DNA of 64,000 bases from Gemelliphila asaccharolytica (GCF_001553005.1 NZ_KQ959861.1:99252-163251), one strand, 5' to 3'. Shown: positions 29,039 through 38,756, counted from the stretch's first letter. Notes: generated from the letters alone by a model not told the origin. Program-made: numbers and translations.

Positions 29039-30238
29039 TTATCTATTATTTTCAAGTTTAATAATAGAGTGAATATTCATTATTACTCCCAAAGTAGTAG
29101 CCAATATAAACATAGAACTACCTCCAAAACTAAAAAAAGGAATAGGAACACCTGTCATAGGTAACGAAGCACTAACTCCCCCTATATTAATAATAATCTG
29201 AATTAATAATAAAGAAGCAAATCCCAAAGAAAATAATGATTCAAAAGTACCATGAGATTTTAATCCTGTGTATATTACTTTTAAAACAACTATAAGTAAT
29301 AATAATATTAAGAACAAAACACCGATATATCCTAATTCTTCTGCTGTTACTGCTAATATAAAGTCGGTATGTGCCTCTGGTAAATACCCCAATTTTTGAA
29401 TTGAATTTCCTAATCCTCTTCCAAAAACTCCTCCATTACTGAAAGATATTAAAGAATTAACAATATGATTATCAGAAATGGTATTCCCCGAAAAAGGATT
29501 TATAAATGTTTTAAATCTGTTAACTCTATAAGAACTTTTACCAGAAAACAATGAAGATAAAAGTAAAAAAAACATTAAAACTAGAAACGATATAGAAGAA
29601 ATTTTTAATATTTTTAATATATTACTGAAGCACATATTAGAACATAATAATATTACAAACACTACTGTTGTAGTTATTAACATTGTTCCTGAATCATTTT
29701 GAATAAAAATTAAAAATATAATAAATAAAGGAATAGCAAAAATATGGAGTATATTTTTCAAAGAAGTAGGTCTAATTAAAATTTTTCTTCTTGATTCAAA
29801 CATTAAAGCCATGTACGCTATTACGAATATCTGAGCCGCAGTAGAAGGTTGAAAAGTAAAACCGCCTATTCTTATCCAAGAATGAGCTCCATTTACTGAA
29901 GATTGCAAAAATGGTAATAATAACAATATTGCCAAAAAAATTGCAAAAATTTCATAAAATTTTTTTTCCTTAAATATTCTATAAGGAAATATAACAGAAA
30001 AAAATAAATAAGACAATAAAGATAAAATTGCCCACAGTATCTGTTTTTTAAAAAAGTAATTTGATGAAACTTGAACACCACCCGTAAACATTCCATATTT
30101 ATTTCCTATCATGCTTGCACTATATACCATAATACAGCTAAATATAAGTAAAACAATCAATGATAGTGTAACTAAAAAATCAATTCTTTTATATTTTTTG
30201 TTTTGTATCGCTATTTTTATTTCTTTTCTAATATTCAT
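29039..30238 (-). CDS. ftsW: SEDS-family peptidoglycan polymerase (FtsW/RodA)
   Basis: 399 aa, about ten membrane helices. SEDS proteins polymerise lipid II with a partner class B PBP. Family signatures: GAHSWIRIGGFTFQPSTAAQIF (about 120-142), the extracellular catalytic-Asp region LPEAHTDFILAVTAEELGYIGVL (about 280-302) and the C-terminal GVSASLPMTGVPIPFFSFGGSSM (about 355-377). The usual 'QPSE' reads QPST here. The signatures fit FtsW slightly better than RodA, but neighbours do not decide it, so the symbol is tentative. It lies downstream of yqgQ, 32 bases apart. Confidence 0.85.
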   Translation of the reverse strand: MNIRKEIKIAIQNKKYKRIDFLVTLSLIVLLIFSCIMVYSASMIGNKYGMFTGGVQVSSNYFFKKQILWAILSLLSYLFFSVIFPYRIFKEKKFYEIFAIFLAILLLLPFLQSSVNGAHSWIRIGGFTFQPSTAAQIFVIAYMALMFESRRKILIRPTSLKNILHIFAIPLFIIFLIFIQNDSGTMLITTTVVFVILLCSNMCFSNILKILKISSISFLVLMFFLLLSSLFSGKSSYRVNRFKTFINPFSGNTISDNHIVNSLISFSNGGVFGRGLGNSIQKLGYLPEAHTDFILAVTAEELGYIGVLFLILLLLIVVLKVIYTGLKSHGTFESLFSLGFASLLLIQIIINIGGVSASLPMTGVPIPFFSFGGSSMFILATTLGVIMNIHSIIKLENNR

Positions 30239-30269
30239 TTCTTTCTCTTTGTATATTTATATAATAAAT

Positions 30270-30470
30270 TTAAACTTCTTCTTTTAAAATTCTTAATTCT
30301 CTTTTTATTATTGTAACAGATTTTAAATAATCGCTTTGATCTATTAATTTTAATCTATATAATTCTGCTATTTCTAGGCCATATAAGTTTAGCATATAAA
30401 TTCTATTTTTCATATAAATTAAAATATCAAATTTTTTCAATAATTGTTGAACATCATAAATTGTTTCCAT
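30270..30470 (-). CDS. yqgQ: YqgQ (DUF910) family protein
   Basis: 66 aa, mostly helical. METIYDVQQLLKKFDILIY at the N-terminus and LEIAELYRLKLI match the DUF910/YqgQ pattern of Bacilli. Its function is unknown, although it sits beside the GluP rhomboid in many Bacilli, as here. It begins 6 bases after the rhomboid-like gene stop. Confidence 0.9.
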   Translation of the reverse strand: METIYDVQQLLKKFDILIYMKNRIYMLNLYGLEIAELYRLKLIDQSDYLKSVTIIKRELRILKEEV

Positions 30471-30476
30471 ATTTAA

Positions 30477-31931
30477 TTATTCCTTAATACTTATTTCATT
30501 TTTAAAATCTTTATATTCTTTTTTATTAGATAATGACAACGCCGTTTTAAGATATTCTAAACTTTTCTTATTATTACCTTTTTTATACTCAATAAGTGCT
30601 AATTGAAAATAAAATTCAGGAAACTCATTATCAAAATTAATTCCATCTAAAAAAACTTTTTCAGCATCATAATAAGATTGATTAACAATTTTATACATTC
30701 CCAGTTCATAATAAGTAAGTGAAGATTTATTACAAGAATTTAAATCTTTTTCTAAATATTCAATACTTTCATCAATTTTACTAATGTCTTTATTAATTAT
30801 TCTTTCATTTACATATTTTAAATTATAATTATTAATCCTAATTTTCAAATTATAATTTAAAAAAAGAATACTTAATTCCGCAATAAAAATAAAACAAATG
30901 CACATAGCACTAAAATATATATATATTTTTTTTTCAAATAATATATATAAAAAAATACCTAATATAAATATAAAAGAATATAATCCTAAATTAATACTTT
31001 TTTTCAATATAACATTAATTAAAAAAATATATGCGATAGGAAGAAAAATAGATATAATCAAATTGAAATTATTTTCTATATTTTTAAACTGAGAAATAAA
31101 AATTGCTCCTAAAATTCCAGTAAAGGATAATATATTATAATCTTCTAAAAATTTTAATTGTCCCAATATCATAAATAAATTTAAAATAAAAGATATAATT
31201 AATACTATAATCAAAACTTTTTTTATATGCATATTTTTCCCAACTATAAAGGAGGATATAAATATCAAAAAAATTACTATGAAAACAGATAAAAAACTTT
31301 TATAAACCAAAATATCTGTAAATAATCTATAAAATTGTCCAGATATAATTTTTTGATAATCATATTCTATTAAAGAATATAAATTAAATTTCAAAAAATA
31401 CTCAAAAAATTTGTTCAAAAAATATATTAACAAAATAAATACAGATATTAGATTAAATTTAATATTAAAAGGAAAATTTATATTATCTTTTTCCAAATAA
31501 GGTTTTAATATCCTATTTTTTAATCTTCCTTCATCATAGATAACGTTTTCAAAAAAGGTTAAATCAGATTCTTCTATAAAATTAAATAGATTTTTATAAG
31601 TTAAAATAATTCTTTCAATCGATAACACATTGGATATTTTATATTTTTTATACTCTAATATGTTCTCATTATTTGATAAAAATAATATTTTTATTTTTAA
31701 ATTACTTAATCTAAAAACTTTTTTTAATCTTTTTTCGTTTTGAACAATATTATAAACTATTGAGTCTACGGAATTATCATCAAATTTTTCCTTATATATA
31801 AAACGAATTACTTCATTTTTATTATTTATTAACCAAATATCATCTTGTCCTTGTTTATAATATAAAACCTCATATTTATACTTAGTCGTATATAAGTAAA
31901 CAAGTTTCCAAAAATTTTTAGAATTAAGCAT
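30477..31931 (-). CDS. GluP/YqgP-type rhomboid lacking catalytic residues (pseudo-rhomboid)
   Basis: 484 aa with the layout of B. subtilis GluP: soluble N-terminal domain (about 1-155), membrane core (about 157-370) and C-terminal TPR-like repeats (about 380-475). Position beside yqgQ supports the assignment, and GQFYRLFTDI (198-207) matches the conserved 'GEWWRLxTxxF' of rhomboids. The catalytic serine motif GxSG reads GILG (residues 272-275, bases 31107-31118), with Leu for Ser. The oxyanion HxxxN in the next-upstream helix reads SVFIV (215-219). No His exists in the region where the catalytic His should be. The frame is intact, so it is probably a non-proteolytic membrane protein. ATG 31931 has only a weak AAGG site. 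Confidence 0.8.
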   Translation of the reverse strand: MLNSKNFWKLVYLYTTKYKYEVLYYKQGQDDIWLINNKNEVIRFIYKEKFDDNSVDSIVYNIVQNEKRLKKVFRLSNLKIKILFLSNNENILEYKKYKISNVLSIERIILTYKNLFNFIEESDLTFFENVIYDEGRLKNRILKPYLEKDNINFPFNIKFNLISVFILLIYFLNKFFEYFLKFNLYSLIEYDYQKIISGQFYRLFTDILVYKSFLSVFIVIFLIFISSFIVGKNMHIKKVLIIVLIISFILNLFMILGQLKFLEDYNILSFTGILGAIFISQFKNIENNFNLIISIFLPIAYIFLINVILKKSINLGLYSFIFILGIFLYILFEKKIYIYFSAMCICFIFIAELSILFLNYNLKIRINNYNLKYVNERIINKDISKIDESIEYLEKDLNSCNKSSLTYYELGMYKIVNQSYYDAEKVFLDGINFDNEFPEFYFQLALIEYKKGNNKKSLEYLKTALSLSNKKEYKDFKNEISIKE

Positions 31932-32330
31932 ATGTTACAGTACCTTTTTTAAGTTTATATATTTAATTAAATTAAAAATAAATATATACAGCTAATAACA
32001 AGTAATACTAACTACATATACTTAATTTTAACAAATTGATTATACTAATCTTTCTATATTTTAGCATATGAAATAATAAAAGACAATATTATAAAATCAA
32101 TATTGAATTACAATCAATTTTTTATATAATATTAAATTTTATAATTTTTAAATTATTTTTTCTTTTATATAAAATATAAATGTTTTTTATAAAAAAAATA
32201 CCAACGTCAAAAACAAATACTCTTTTGTCTTTTGTGTTGATATTTCTTTTTTTATTTTAAAGCTGTTTTTTTCTCTAAATCGTTTATCAACGATTATATT
32301 GTACAACCAATATTTTTTTTACAAGTTTTT
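31932..32330. other. 399-base intergenic region between the formate channel and the pseudo-rhomboid
   Basis: It holds copy 2 of the dispersed element (32192-32306). The rest (31932-32191) is AT-rich with no ORF. A minus-strand TATAAT at 32039-32044 may be the -10 for the rhomboid gene, but the matching -35 is poor. Confidence 0.6.
32192..32306 (-). repeat. Dispersed intergenic element, copy 2 (3' of the formate channel)
   Basis: Same layout as the copy at 1536-1647: an imperfect hairpin (about 32198-32242, arms ending ATACCAAC / GTTGATAT), the T-rich linker TTTCTTTTTTTATTTT, then the conserved block (32271-32306) with AATCGTT-TATC-AACGATT (32278-32295) and GTACAA. It lies 24 bases past the formate channel stop. 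The hairpin with its A/T tracts could serve as the terminator. Confidence 0.7.
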
Positions 32331-33125
32331 TTATTTAGAATTATCTTTACTTTTATATTTGTAATAAGCAAAATAATAAAAACTTGCTACTAACCCTATA
32401 CCTCCTATAGCGTTACCAATCCAAACAAATAACATATTTGTCAAAAATTGTACTAATGTTATATTAGCACCAGCAAACATAGCTGCAGGAATAACAAACA
32501 TATTTGCTACAACGTGTTGAAATCCTATCGCAACAAACGTCATAACAGGGAACCATGTTCCTAATATTTTTCCTATAACATCTTTAGCACAAAAACATAA
32601 CCAAGCTCCCATACTTACTAACCAGTTACATCCGATACCTGATACTATCATCTGTAATGGAGTAGAAAAAACTTTTGATTCTGCTGTATGTATTGTTTTT
32701 TGGATAACATCACCCTCTGTAAGACCTACTATATGTCCAAAAAAGTATGCAACAAAAAGTCCTCCTACTACATTTGCTAATGTAATAATAACATAATTAT
32801 TCAATAGTTTAGAAAATGCTATTTTTTTAGATAAACAGGCTGCTCCTACTGCCATCATATTACTTGTAATGAGTTCCCCTCCTCCAATTAATATACAAAT
32901 TAAACCTACGGGAAAGACACAGGCACCAACAAAAGTACCAAAACCTCCCCACTCATGAGGAAATGTTCCAGCTACTCTTATATATGCTAGATATCCTACA
33001 CTGATAAATGCTCCCCCTAAAAATCCAAGAATTATCTTATAAATTAGGTTAGCGTTGGCTTTTACTTTTCCTTTTTCAGCTGAGTATTCAAAAATTTCAC
33101 TCGGCTCTAAATACAATTTGGTCAT
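32331..33125 (-). CDS. Formate/nitrite transporter family channel (FocA-like)
   Basis: 264 aa with six predicted membrane helices. The FNT signature region is clear: the conserved pore His lies in GFQHVVANMFVIPAAMFAG (residues about 188-206). NWLVSMGAWLCF and the N-terminal LGFLGGAFISVGY also fit. FNT proteins form pentameric channels for formate, nitrite or related small anions; with acetate kinase in the same window, formate export in fermentation is likely. No pfl gene is adjacent. It is monocistronic with a good promoter and a Rex-like box. Confidence 0.92.
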   Translation of the reverse strand: MTKLYLEPSEIFEYSAEKGKVKANANLIYKIILGFLGGAFISVGYLAYIRVAGTFPHEWGGFGTFVGACVFPVGLICILIGGGELITSNMMAVGAACLSKKIAFSKLLNNYVIITLANVVGGLFVAYFFGHIVGLTEGDVIQKTIHTAESKVFSTPLQMIVSGIGCNWLVSMGAWLCFCAKDVIGKILGTWFPVMTFVAIGFQHVVANMFVIPAAMFAGANITLVQFLTNMLFVWIGNAIGGIGLVASFYYFAYYKYKSKDNSK

Positions 33126-33137
33126 ATATATTACTCC

Positions 33138-33155
33138 TTATAAATTTATTCACAA
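33138..33155 (-). promoter_or_regulatory. Rex-like operator upstream of the formate channel
   Basis: The minus strand reads TTGTGAATAAATTTATAA, close to the Rex redox-repressor pattern TTGTGAA-N4-TTCACAA: the left half is exact, and the right half matches five of seven. It lies just downstream of the -10, where Rex binding would block transcription while NADH is low. Assignment is by pattern only. Confidence 0.5.
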
Positions 33156-33160
33156 AGAAA

Positions 33161-33189
33161 ATTATACTATAACAGATTATTTTTTTCAA
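33161..33189 (-). promoter_or_regulatory. Promoter of the formate channel gene
   Basis: Minus-strand -35 TTGAAA (33184-33189), 17-base spacer, -10 TATAAT (33161-33166, consensus). The start site would be about 33154, inside the Rex-like box. Confidence 0.7.
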
Positions 33190-33193
33190 TAGC

Positions 33194-36100
33194 TCATTTT
33201 CCTGAAAGAACAGATAAAATATCGTTAAATAAATTTATTAGCTGAAGTAGTTTATCTGAATTTGATTCTAAAATTAATGTTATTTTTAAAATTTTATCAA
33301 ATTTAACTATTAAATTATCATAATTACTTAATGATATAAAAAGCAATTTACCATCTATTTTTCCAATAAAATCTTTTTCAAAATATATATCTATATTTTT
33401 TTTATTTTCATTTATTTTAGATATCATAAGATTTTTTGATAAAATTCTTATGATATTTATATTTAATAAATTAGCAACTTCTTTTGGAAAATTAGAATAT
33501 CTGTCTACTAATTCATTATTTATATTATTTATTTCTTCTATAGTATTGGAATTTGTAATTAATTTATAAAAATATAACTTATCCGCATCACTTGTTATAT
33601 ATTCTTTAGGAATATATGCACTTACATTAAGGTTCATAAGAATATTATTTTCTTCTTTTTCAACAAATAAATTTTTAATATCTTTGCTATTGTTTTTCAA
33701 AATATTTTGATAATATTCTATATTTTGATTTTTATCTTTTTTAATTATAGGTTTGATGATTTCTTTTTGTTCTAATATCTCTTTTTCTAACATTTGAGAA
33801 TATAAGGTATATCCTACTGAATCAATAAAACCATGTTGTTTACCACCTAACATATCTCCTGCTCCCCTTATAGATAAATCTTGCATTGCAACTCTAAAAC
33901 CACTTCCTAGTGAAGTGAAATTTTTCATTGCTAATAGTCTTTTTTCAGAATTTTCATTTAGTAATTTTTTAGGTTTTATCATGAGGTATGCGTAAGCAAT
34001 TCTACTACTTCTTCCTACCCTACCTCTTAATTGATAAAGTTGACTTAATCCAAATTTATCTGCGTTTTCTACAATAAGTGTATTTACATTAGAAATGTCG
34101 ATTCCATTTTCTATTATTGTAGTAGTGAGGAGTATATCATATTTTCTATCTATAAAATCTGTTAATATTTCTTCTATCTGATTTTTTGTCATTCTTCCAT
34201 GAGAATATGCAATTTTAGCTTCAGGTACAATACTTTTCAAAAAATAATATTTGTTTTCCATTTTTTCTACATTATTAAAAATATAAAATATTTGTCCTTC
34301 TCTTTGAATTTCTGTTAAAACAGCATCTCTTATGGTTTTTTCATTTTCTTCTACTATATAAGTTTGAATGGGATGTCTTTGCAATGGTGGAGTTTCTATG
34401 ATAGATAAATCCCTAATACCAATGAGGCTCATATGCATTGTTCTAGGTATTGGCGTAGCACTTAATGTAAGAACATCTATACTATTTTTTAATTTTTTTA
34501 TTTTTTCCTTATGTTTAACACCAAATTTATGTTCTTCGTCAATTATCAAAAGTCCTAAATCTTTATATTTAAAAGTTTCATGTAATAATTTATGAGTTCC
34601 AATTATAATATCAATTTCCCCATTTTTAAGTTTATCTTTAATTTTATCTATCTCTTTTTTAGTTTTAAATCTACTAACAACATCTATATTTACCGGAAAA
34701 TTAGCAAATCTTGTTATAAAATTATCATAATGTTGCTTAGCTAATAAAGTAGTAGGAACTAATACTGCTACTTGTTTATTATCCATAATAGCCTTAAATG
34801 CAATTCTCATAGCTACTTCAGTTTTACCAAATCCTACGTCTCCACAAAGCAACCTATCCATAGGTTTTTCATTTTCCATATCCTTTTTTATTTCTTCTGT
34901 TACTTTCAATTGATCTGAAGTTGGGATAAATAAAAAATCACTTTCAAATTCTTGCTGTAATACATTATCTTTGCTAAATGAAAAACCTCTACTTATTTCT
35001 CTAGATATATATAACTTTATTAATTCTTTAGATATATTTTCAATTTCTTTTTTCACTCTTTTTTTTGTTTGATCCCATTTTTTTGTTCCCAATTTACTTA
35101 AAACAGGCCTACTTTCATCACTAGATGATTTATATTTTTGAATATATTTCATATTATCTATATCAACAAAAATTTTATCATTATCTCTATATGATACTTC
35201 TAAATAATCTTTATAGACTCCATTCGCCTTGATATTTTTTATACCTTTATAAATGCCAATGCCATGAAAAAGATGTACAATATAATCTCCAATTTCTAAA
35301 TCTTGGTAATTTCTTATTTTTTCAGAATTACTATTTTGTAACAAATATTTTTTGGAATTAATTTTATTTTTCTTGAATAATTCTCTTGGCGTTATTAATA
35401 TAAATTTATTTTTTTCAATTTCAAATCCTTTAAATCTAAATTCACTTTTTTTTAAACATATTTTTGATTCTTTAATTTTATTAAATAAAAATTCATCTAA
35501 ATTATAATCATATAAAATTTTTTCTATATACTCTTTTTGATTATTAGTATTATATATAATTAAAATTTTATAATTTTTTTCTAATCTTATTTTCAATTCA
35601 TATACTAATATTTTAATATTATGAAATAAAGGAATATCCTTAATCTCTAAATTATTACAATTCTGAGCATTATTAGAACTTAATGTAGATAAATAAATTT
35701 TATTATTTTTTAAATTTCCTAGTTCTTTTTCAAAATTATATTCCACTCTATCTTCATAAAAATTTAAATTTTTATGAAGATTTTCCCTTAACTCTTTGGT
35801 TTCTTCTATTATTTTTTTATAATTATCAAATATAATAACATAATTTTCTTTTATATAATTTAGTATATTAAAACTCTGTTTTTCGTATATAAATTTAGAA
35901 AAAATTTCTAAACCATTAAAAATTTTACTTTCTTCATATACATTTATTTTATTTGAAATAACATTTCTATATTTTGATAATTTTTGATCACTGATATTAT
36001 AATTATTTGACAATATTAATTTTAATTTTTTTACTATTAAATCTTTTTCATCATTTGATAAAAAAAATTCACTCGTTGGATATATACTGCATTTATCTAT

Positions 36101-36718
36101 ATTTCTAATTGACTTTTGTGTGTTGATATCGAACTCTTTCATAGAATCCAAATCAGAGTCAAAAAAATCTAATCTTATAGGATTTTTTCCCACCGGACTA
36201 TATATATCTATGATACTACCTCTCACAGAAAATTCTCCTATATTATATACATTACTTTTTTTTTCATATCCAATATTTATTAATTTATCTTGTAATTCGT
36301 CAAAAGAGATATTTTTATTAAAATCTATATTAATTATACTATTAGAAAAATCTTCAGGATTTTTTAAATTTTTTAAAATAATTTTAGGAGTAATTATTAA
36401 AATCATTTTTTTATTATTTAACAAATTATTTAAAATATTTATAGAAATATTTTGTAAATCATTACTTTTATTAATAAAAGATTCACTAAATTTAATTTCA
36501 GGATATAAAAATACTTCATCAACTATATTGGATAGTGAAGAATGAATATATTCTGCTTCTTTTTCTGAATATGTGAAAATTATCATTGTATTGTTAGTAT
36601 CAATAAAATATCTATAGATTATTAGTATTTTACTTGTTATATTATTTCCATAATATTCTATATTATAATCAATAGTTTTATTTATCCCTATTATATTTAT
36701 TAATTCATTTAATATCAT
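33194..36718 (-). CDS. mfd: Transcription-repair coupling factor Mfd
   Basis: 1174 aa, full length. UvrB-like N-terminal module (about 1-430, degenerate ATPase), RNA-polymerase-interacting domain (about 475-545, GDYIVHLFHGIGIYKGI), then the SF2 translocase: Walker A GDVGFGKTEVAMRIAF (about 620), DEEH box (IIDEEHKFG, about 717), LSATPIPRTM, RGRVGRSSRIAYAY and a C-terminal D7 domain. It removes stalled RNA polymerase and recruits UvrA. It starts 8 bases after the pth stop, in the conserved prs-pth-mfd order. The sporulation gene fin, between pth and mfd in Bacillus, is absent. Confidence 0.97.
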   Translation of the reverse strand: MILNELINIIGINKTIDYNIEYYGNNITSKILIIYRYFIDTNNTMIIFTYSEKEAEYIHSSLSNIVDEVFLYPEIKFSESFINKSNDLQNISINILNNLLNNKKMILIITPKIILKNLKNPEDFSNSIINIDFNKNISFDELQDKLINIGYEKKSNVYNIGEFSVRGSIIDIYSPVGKNPIRLDFFDSDLDSMKEFDINTQKSIRNIDKCSIYPTSEFFLSNDEKDLIVKKLKLILSNNYNISDQKLSKYRNVISNKINVYEESKIFNGLEIFSKFIYEKQSFNILNYIKENYVIIFDNYKKIIEETKELRENLHKNLNFYEDRVEYNFEKELGNLKNNKIYLSTLSSNNAQNCNNLEIKDIPLFHNIKILVYELKIRLEKNYKILIIYNTNNQKEYIEKILYDYNLDEFLFNKIKESKICLKKSEFRFKGFEIEKNKFILITPRELFKKNKINSKKYLLQNSNSEKIRNYQDLEIGDYIVHLFHGIGIYKGIKNIKANGVYKDYLEVSYRDNDKIFVDIDNMKYIQKYKSSSDESRPVLSKLGTKKWDQTKKRVKKEIENISKELIKLYISREISRGFSFSKDNVLQQEFESDFLFIPTSDQLKVTEEIKKDMENEKPMDRLLCGDVGFGKTEVAMRIAFKAIMDNKQVAVLVPTTLLAKQHYDNFITRFANFPVNIDVVSRFKTKKEIDKIKDKLKNGEIDIIIGTHKLLHETFKYKDLGLLIIDEEHKFGVKHKEKIKKLKNSIDVLTLSATPIPRTMHMSLIGIRDLSIIETPPLQRHPIQTYIVEENEKTIRDAVLTEIQREGQIFYIFNNVEKMENKYYFLKSIVPEAKIAYSHGRMTKNQIEEILTDFIDRKYDILLTTTIIENGIDISNVNTLIVENADKFGLSQLYQLRGRVGRSSRIAYAYLMIKPKKLLNENSEKRLLAMKNFTSLGSGFRVAMQDLSIRGAGDMLGGKQHGFIDSVGYTLYSQMLEKEILEQKEIIKPIIKKDKNQNIEYYQNILKNNSKDIKNLFVEKEENNILMNLNVSAYIPKEYITSDADKLYFYKLITNSNTIEEINNINNELVDRYSNFPKEVANLLNINIIRILSKNLMISKINENKKNIDIYFEKDFIGKIDGKLLFISLSNYDNLIVKFDKILKITLILESNSDKLLQLINLFNDILSVLSGK

Positions 36719-36726
36719 TATTCTAC

Positions 36727-37284
36727 CTAATTATATTTATTCATTAATTCAAGAAAAGATAATTTTGAAAAGTCTTCTATGCAAGAAATACTTTTATCAA
36801 AAATATTTTTTAATTCTTCTAATTCTATCCTTGAAAATTTTCCTAAAACATAATCTTTTATATCAATTTTATTTGTAGGTCTACCTATGCCAATTTTCAA
36901 TCTATTAAATTCAGTACTATTTATATTCTCAATTATATTTTTTATACCTCTATGCCCTCCACTTCTTCCTTTATTTTTCAATTTGAAATTAGCTAATTTA
37001 GTATCTAAATCATCATATACTACTAATAAATCATCTTTTTTAATATCATAATAATTCATAAATTTTCTTACACTTTCTCCTGATAAATTCATAAAAGTGT
37101 TTGGTTTAACTAAAATATTTTTTTCATTATTTATATATGTTATTGTATATTCAGAATTGAATTTTTTTTTATCAAATTTTATGTCTTTACATTTTGCTAA
37201 ATAATCTAATATTATAAATCCTATATTATGTCTTGTATTTTTATAATTTTCTCCAGGATTTCCTAATCCTACTATTAATTTCAT
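36727..37284 (-). CDS. pth: Peptidyl-tRNA hydrolase
   Basis: 185 aa. It recycles peptidyl-tRNA dropped from ribosomes. Catalytic His20 lies in YKNTRHNIGF and the partner Asp in VVYDDLDTK (about 92); GLGNPGENY at the N-terminus and GRSGGHRGIKNI complete the family pattern. ATG follows GGAGG. The rplY/ctc gene that separates prs and pth in B. subtilis is absent. Confidence 0.97.
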   Translation of the reverse strand: MKLIVGLGNPGENYKNTRHNIGFIILDYLAKCKDIKFDKKKFNSEYTITYINNEKNILVKPNTFMNLSGESVRKFMNYYDIKKDDLLVVYDDLDTKLANFKLKNKGRSGGHRGIKNIIENINSTEFNRLKIGIGRPTNKIDIKDYVLGKFSRIELEELKNIFDKSISCIEDFSKLSFLELMNKYN

Positions 37285-37303
37285 AAAAACCTCCTCAAAT
37301 AAT

Positions 37304-37330
37304 AAAAGACAACAATTGTTGCCTTTTATT
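37304..37330 (-). terminator. Hairpin between prs and pth
   Basis: AAAAGACAACAA (37304-37315) pairs with TTGTTGCCTTTT (37316-37327), centred on the palindrome CAACAATTGTTG, with one A-C mismatch. The T tail on the minus strand is short, so termination may be partial and allow read-through into pth-mfd. Confidence 0.55.
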
Positions 37331-37345
37331 TATTTATTTTTATTT

Positions 37346-38299
37346 TTACTCAAATAAATCACTTACTGATTCATGTTTATGAATCCTATATATAGCTTTT
37401 CCCAATAATTCCCCTGTTGATAATGGAACCATCTTACTTATTTTTTTATTCTCTGGTATGTTTATAGTATCAGCATATACTAACTCTTTAATAGGAGAAT
37501 TTTCCAATCTTTCTAATGCTGGTCCACTTAAAACAGCATGAGAGCAACTTGCATATACTTCTTTCGCTCCCTGTTTAAGTAAAGCTTTTGCACCTAATGT
37601 TATTGTTCCAGCCGTATCTATTATATCATCTATTAATATGCATGTTTTTCCTTGAATATTACCTACTATATTCATTACTTCTGCTACATTAGGTTTTGGT
37701 CTTCTTTTATCTATTATTGCTATAGGAGTATTAAGCTTATCAGCTAATTTTCTAGCTCTTGTAACTCCTCCGTGATCTGGAGAAACTACTACTACATCAT
37801 CCAAATTATCTAATTTATTAGCGAAATATTTTGCTATAATTGGCACACACATTAAATGGTCAACAGGTATATTGAAAAATCCTTGTATTTGTAGTGCATG
37901 TAAATCTATGGCAATAACTCTATCTGCTCCTGCAGTTTCTATCAAATTAGCAACAAGTTTAGCTGTAATTGGTTCTCTGCTTCTTGCTTTTCTATCTTGT
38001 CTTGCATATCCATAGTATGGCATAACAACATTTATTGTATCTACAGAAGCTCTTTTTAGTGCATCAATCATTATTAAAAGTGTCATCAAAGTTTCATTTG
38101 CTGGACTACTAGTAGATTGTAACACAAAAACTTCACTACCTCGAACACTTTCTTCTATATTTATTGATATTTCACCATCGCTAAATTTTTTAACACTACA
38201 TTTACTAAGTTTTATTCCTAACGTTTCCGCTACTTTCTCTGCTAATGGTATGTTAGAATCTAATGAAAATAACATAAGTGGTTTTTCTTCAACGAGCAT
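37346..38299 (-). CDS. prs: Ribose-phosphate pyrophosphokinase
   Basis: 317 aa. It makes PRPP for nucleotide, His and Trp synthesis. Visible motifs: [51 protein letters not shown] (ATP flexible loop), [11 protein letters not shown] and the PRPP-binding loop [12 protein letters not shown] (about 220-231). Its expected place before pth and mfd is conserved. glmU is not upstream; trxA is. Confidence 0.97.
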   Translation of the reverse strand: MLVEEKPLMLFSLDSNIPLAEKVAETLGIKLSKCSVKKFSDGEISINIEESVRGSEVFVLQSTSSPANETLMTLLIMIDALKRASVDTINVVMPYYGYARQDRKARSREPITAKLVANLIETAGADRVIAIDLHALQIQGFFNIPVDHLMCVPIIAKYFANKLDNLDDVVVVSPDHGGVTRARKLADKLNTPIAIIDKRRPKPNVAEVMNIVGNIQGKTCILIDDIIDTAGTITLGAKALLKQGAKEVYASCSHAVLSGPALERLENSPIKELVYADTINIPENKKISKMVPLSTGELLGKAIYRIHKHESVSDLFE

Positions 38300-38393
38300 T
38301 TTATTTCTCCTTAATTTAATATTATTAAAATTTCATTCTTATGTTATTTTATCACAAAGAATACTTCATTTCTATATAATTTATAAATAAAAT

Positions 38394-38429
38394 AAAAATA
38401 GTAATAACAAAAATTATTACTATTTTTTT
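38394..38429 (-). terminator. Intrinsic terminator after trxA
   Basis: Stem AATAGTAATAA / TTATTACTATT (about 38397-38407 and 38414-38424) with a 6-base loop and A/T runs on both sides. It lies directly after the trxA stop at 38432. Confidence 0.85.
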
Positions 38430-38431
38430 AA

Positions 38432-38740
38432 TTAATTATATTTTTTTAAGATTTCTTTTAAATCTTCTTTACTTCTAAAGCCAGTAAGTTCTTCAATAAC
38501 TTCATTATTTTTCATTATAAGCAATGTAGGAATAGACATAATTCCATGTTTAGCTGCAATTTCATGATTTTCATCAATATTAATTTTCATAAAATTAATA
38601 TTTTCTAATTCTGGTTCTAATTCTTCTAATACTGGAGCTAACATTTTACAAGGACCACACCATGGTGCCCAAAAATCTATAAGATTTATCCCTTCATTAT
38701 CTATTTCTTTATAAAAATTTTCATCATTTATTTGTTTCAT
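38432..38740 (-). CDS. trxA: Thioredoxin
   Basis: 102 aa with the redox motif WCGPC in LIDFWAPWCGPCKML (residues about 20-34) and the cis-Pro loop GIMSIPTLLI. It is the general cytosolic dithiol reductant. It follows mutS2 by 16 bases, an arrangement also seen in other Bacilli. Confidence 0.97.
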   Translation of the reverse strand: MKQINDENFYKEIDNEGINLIDFWAPWCGPCKMLAPVLEELEPELENINFMKINIDENHEIAAKHGIMSIPTLLIMKNNEVIEELTGFRSKEDLKEILKKYN

Positions 38741-38756
38741 TTTTTTCTCCTTATAA

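Noticed and set aside
33194-36718. Several plus-strand ORFs of 60-150 codons inside mfd, groEL, smc and other genes
   Set aside because: They lie antisense to long conserved genes, lack ribosome binding sites and show low-complexity Phe/Ile/Ser-rich sequence typical of AT-rich shadows.
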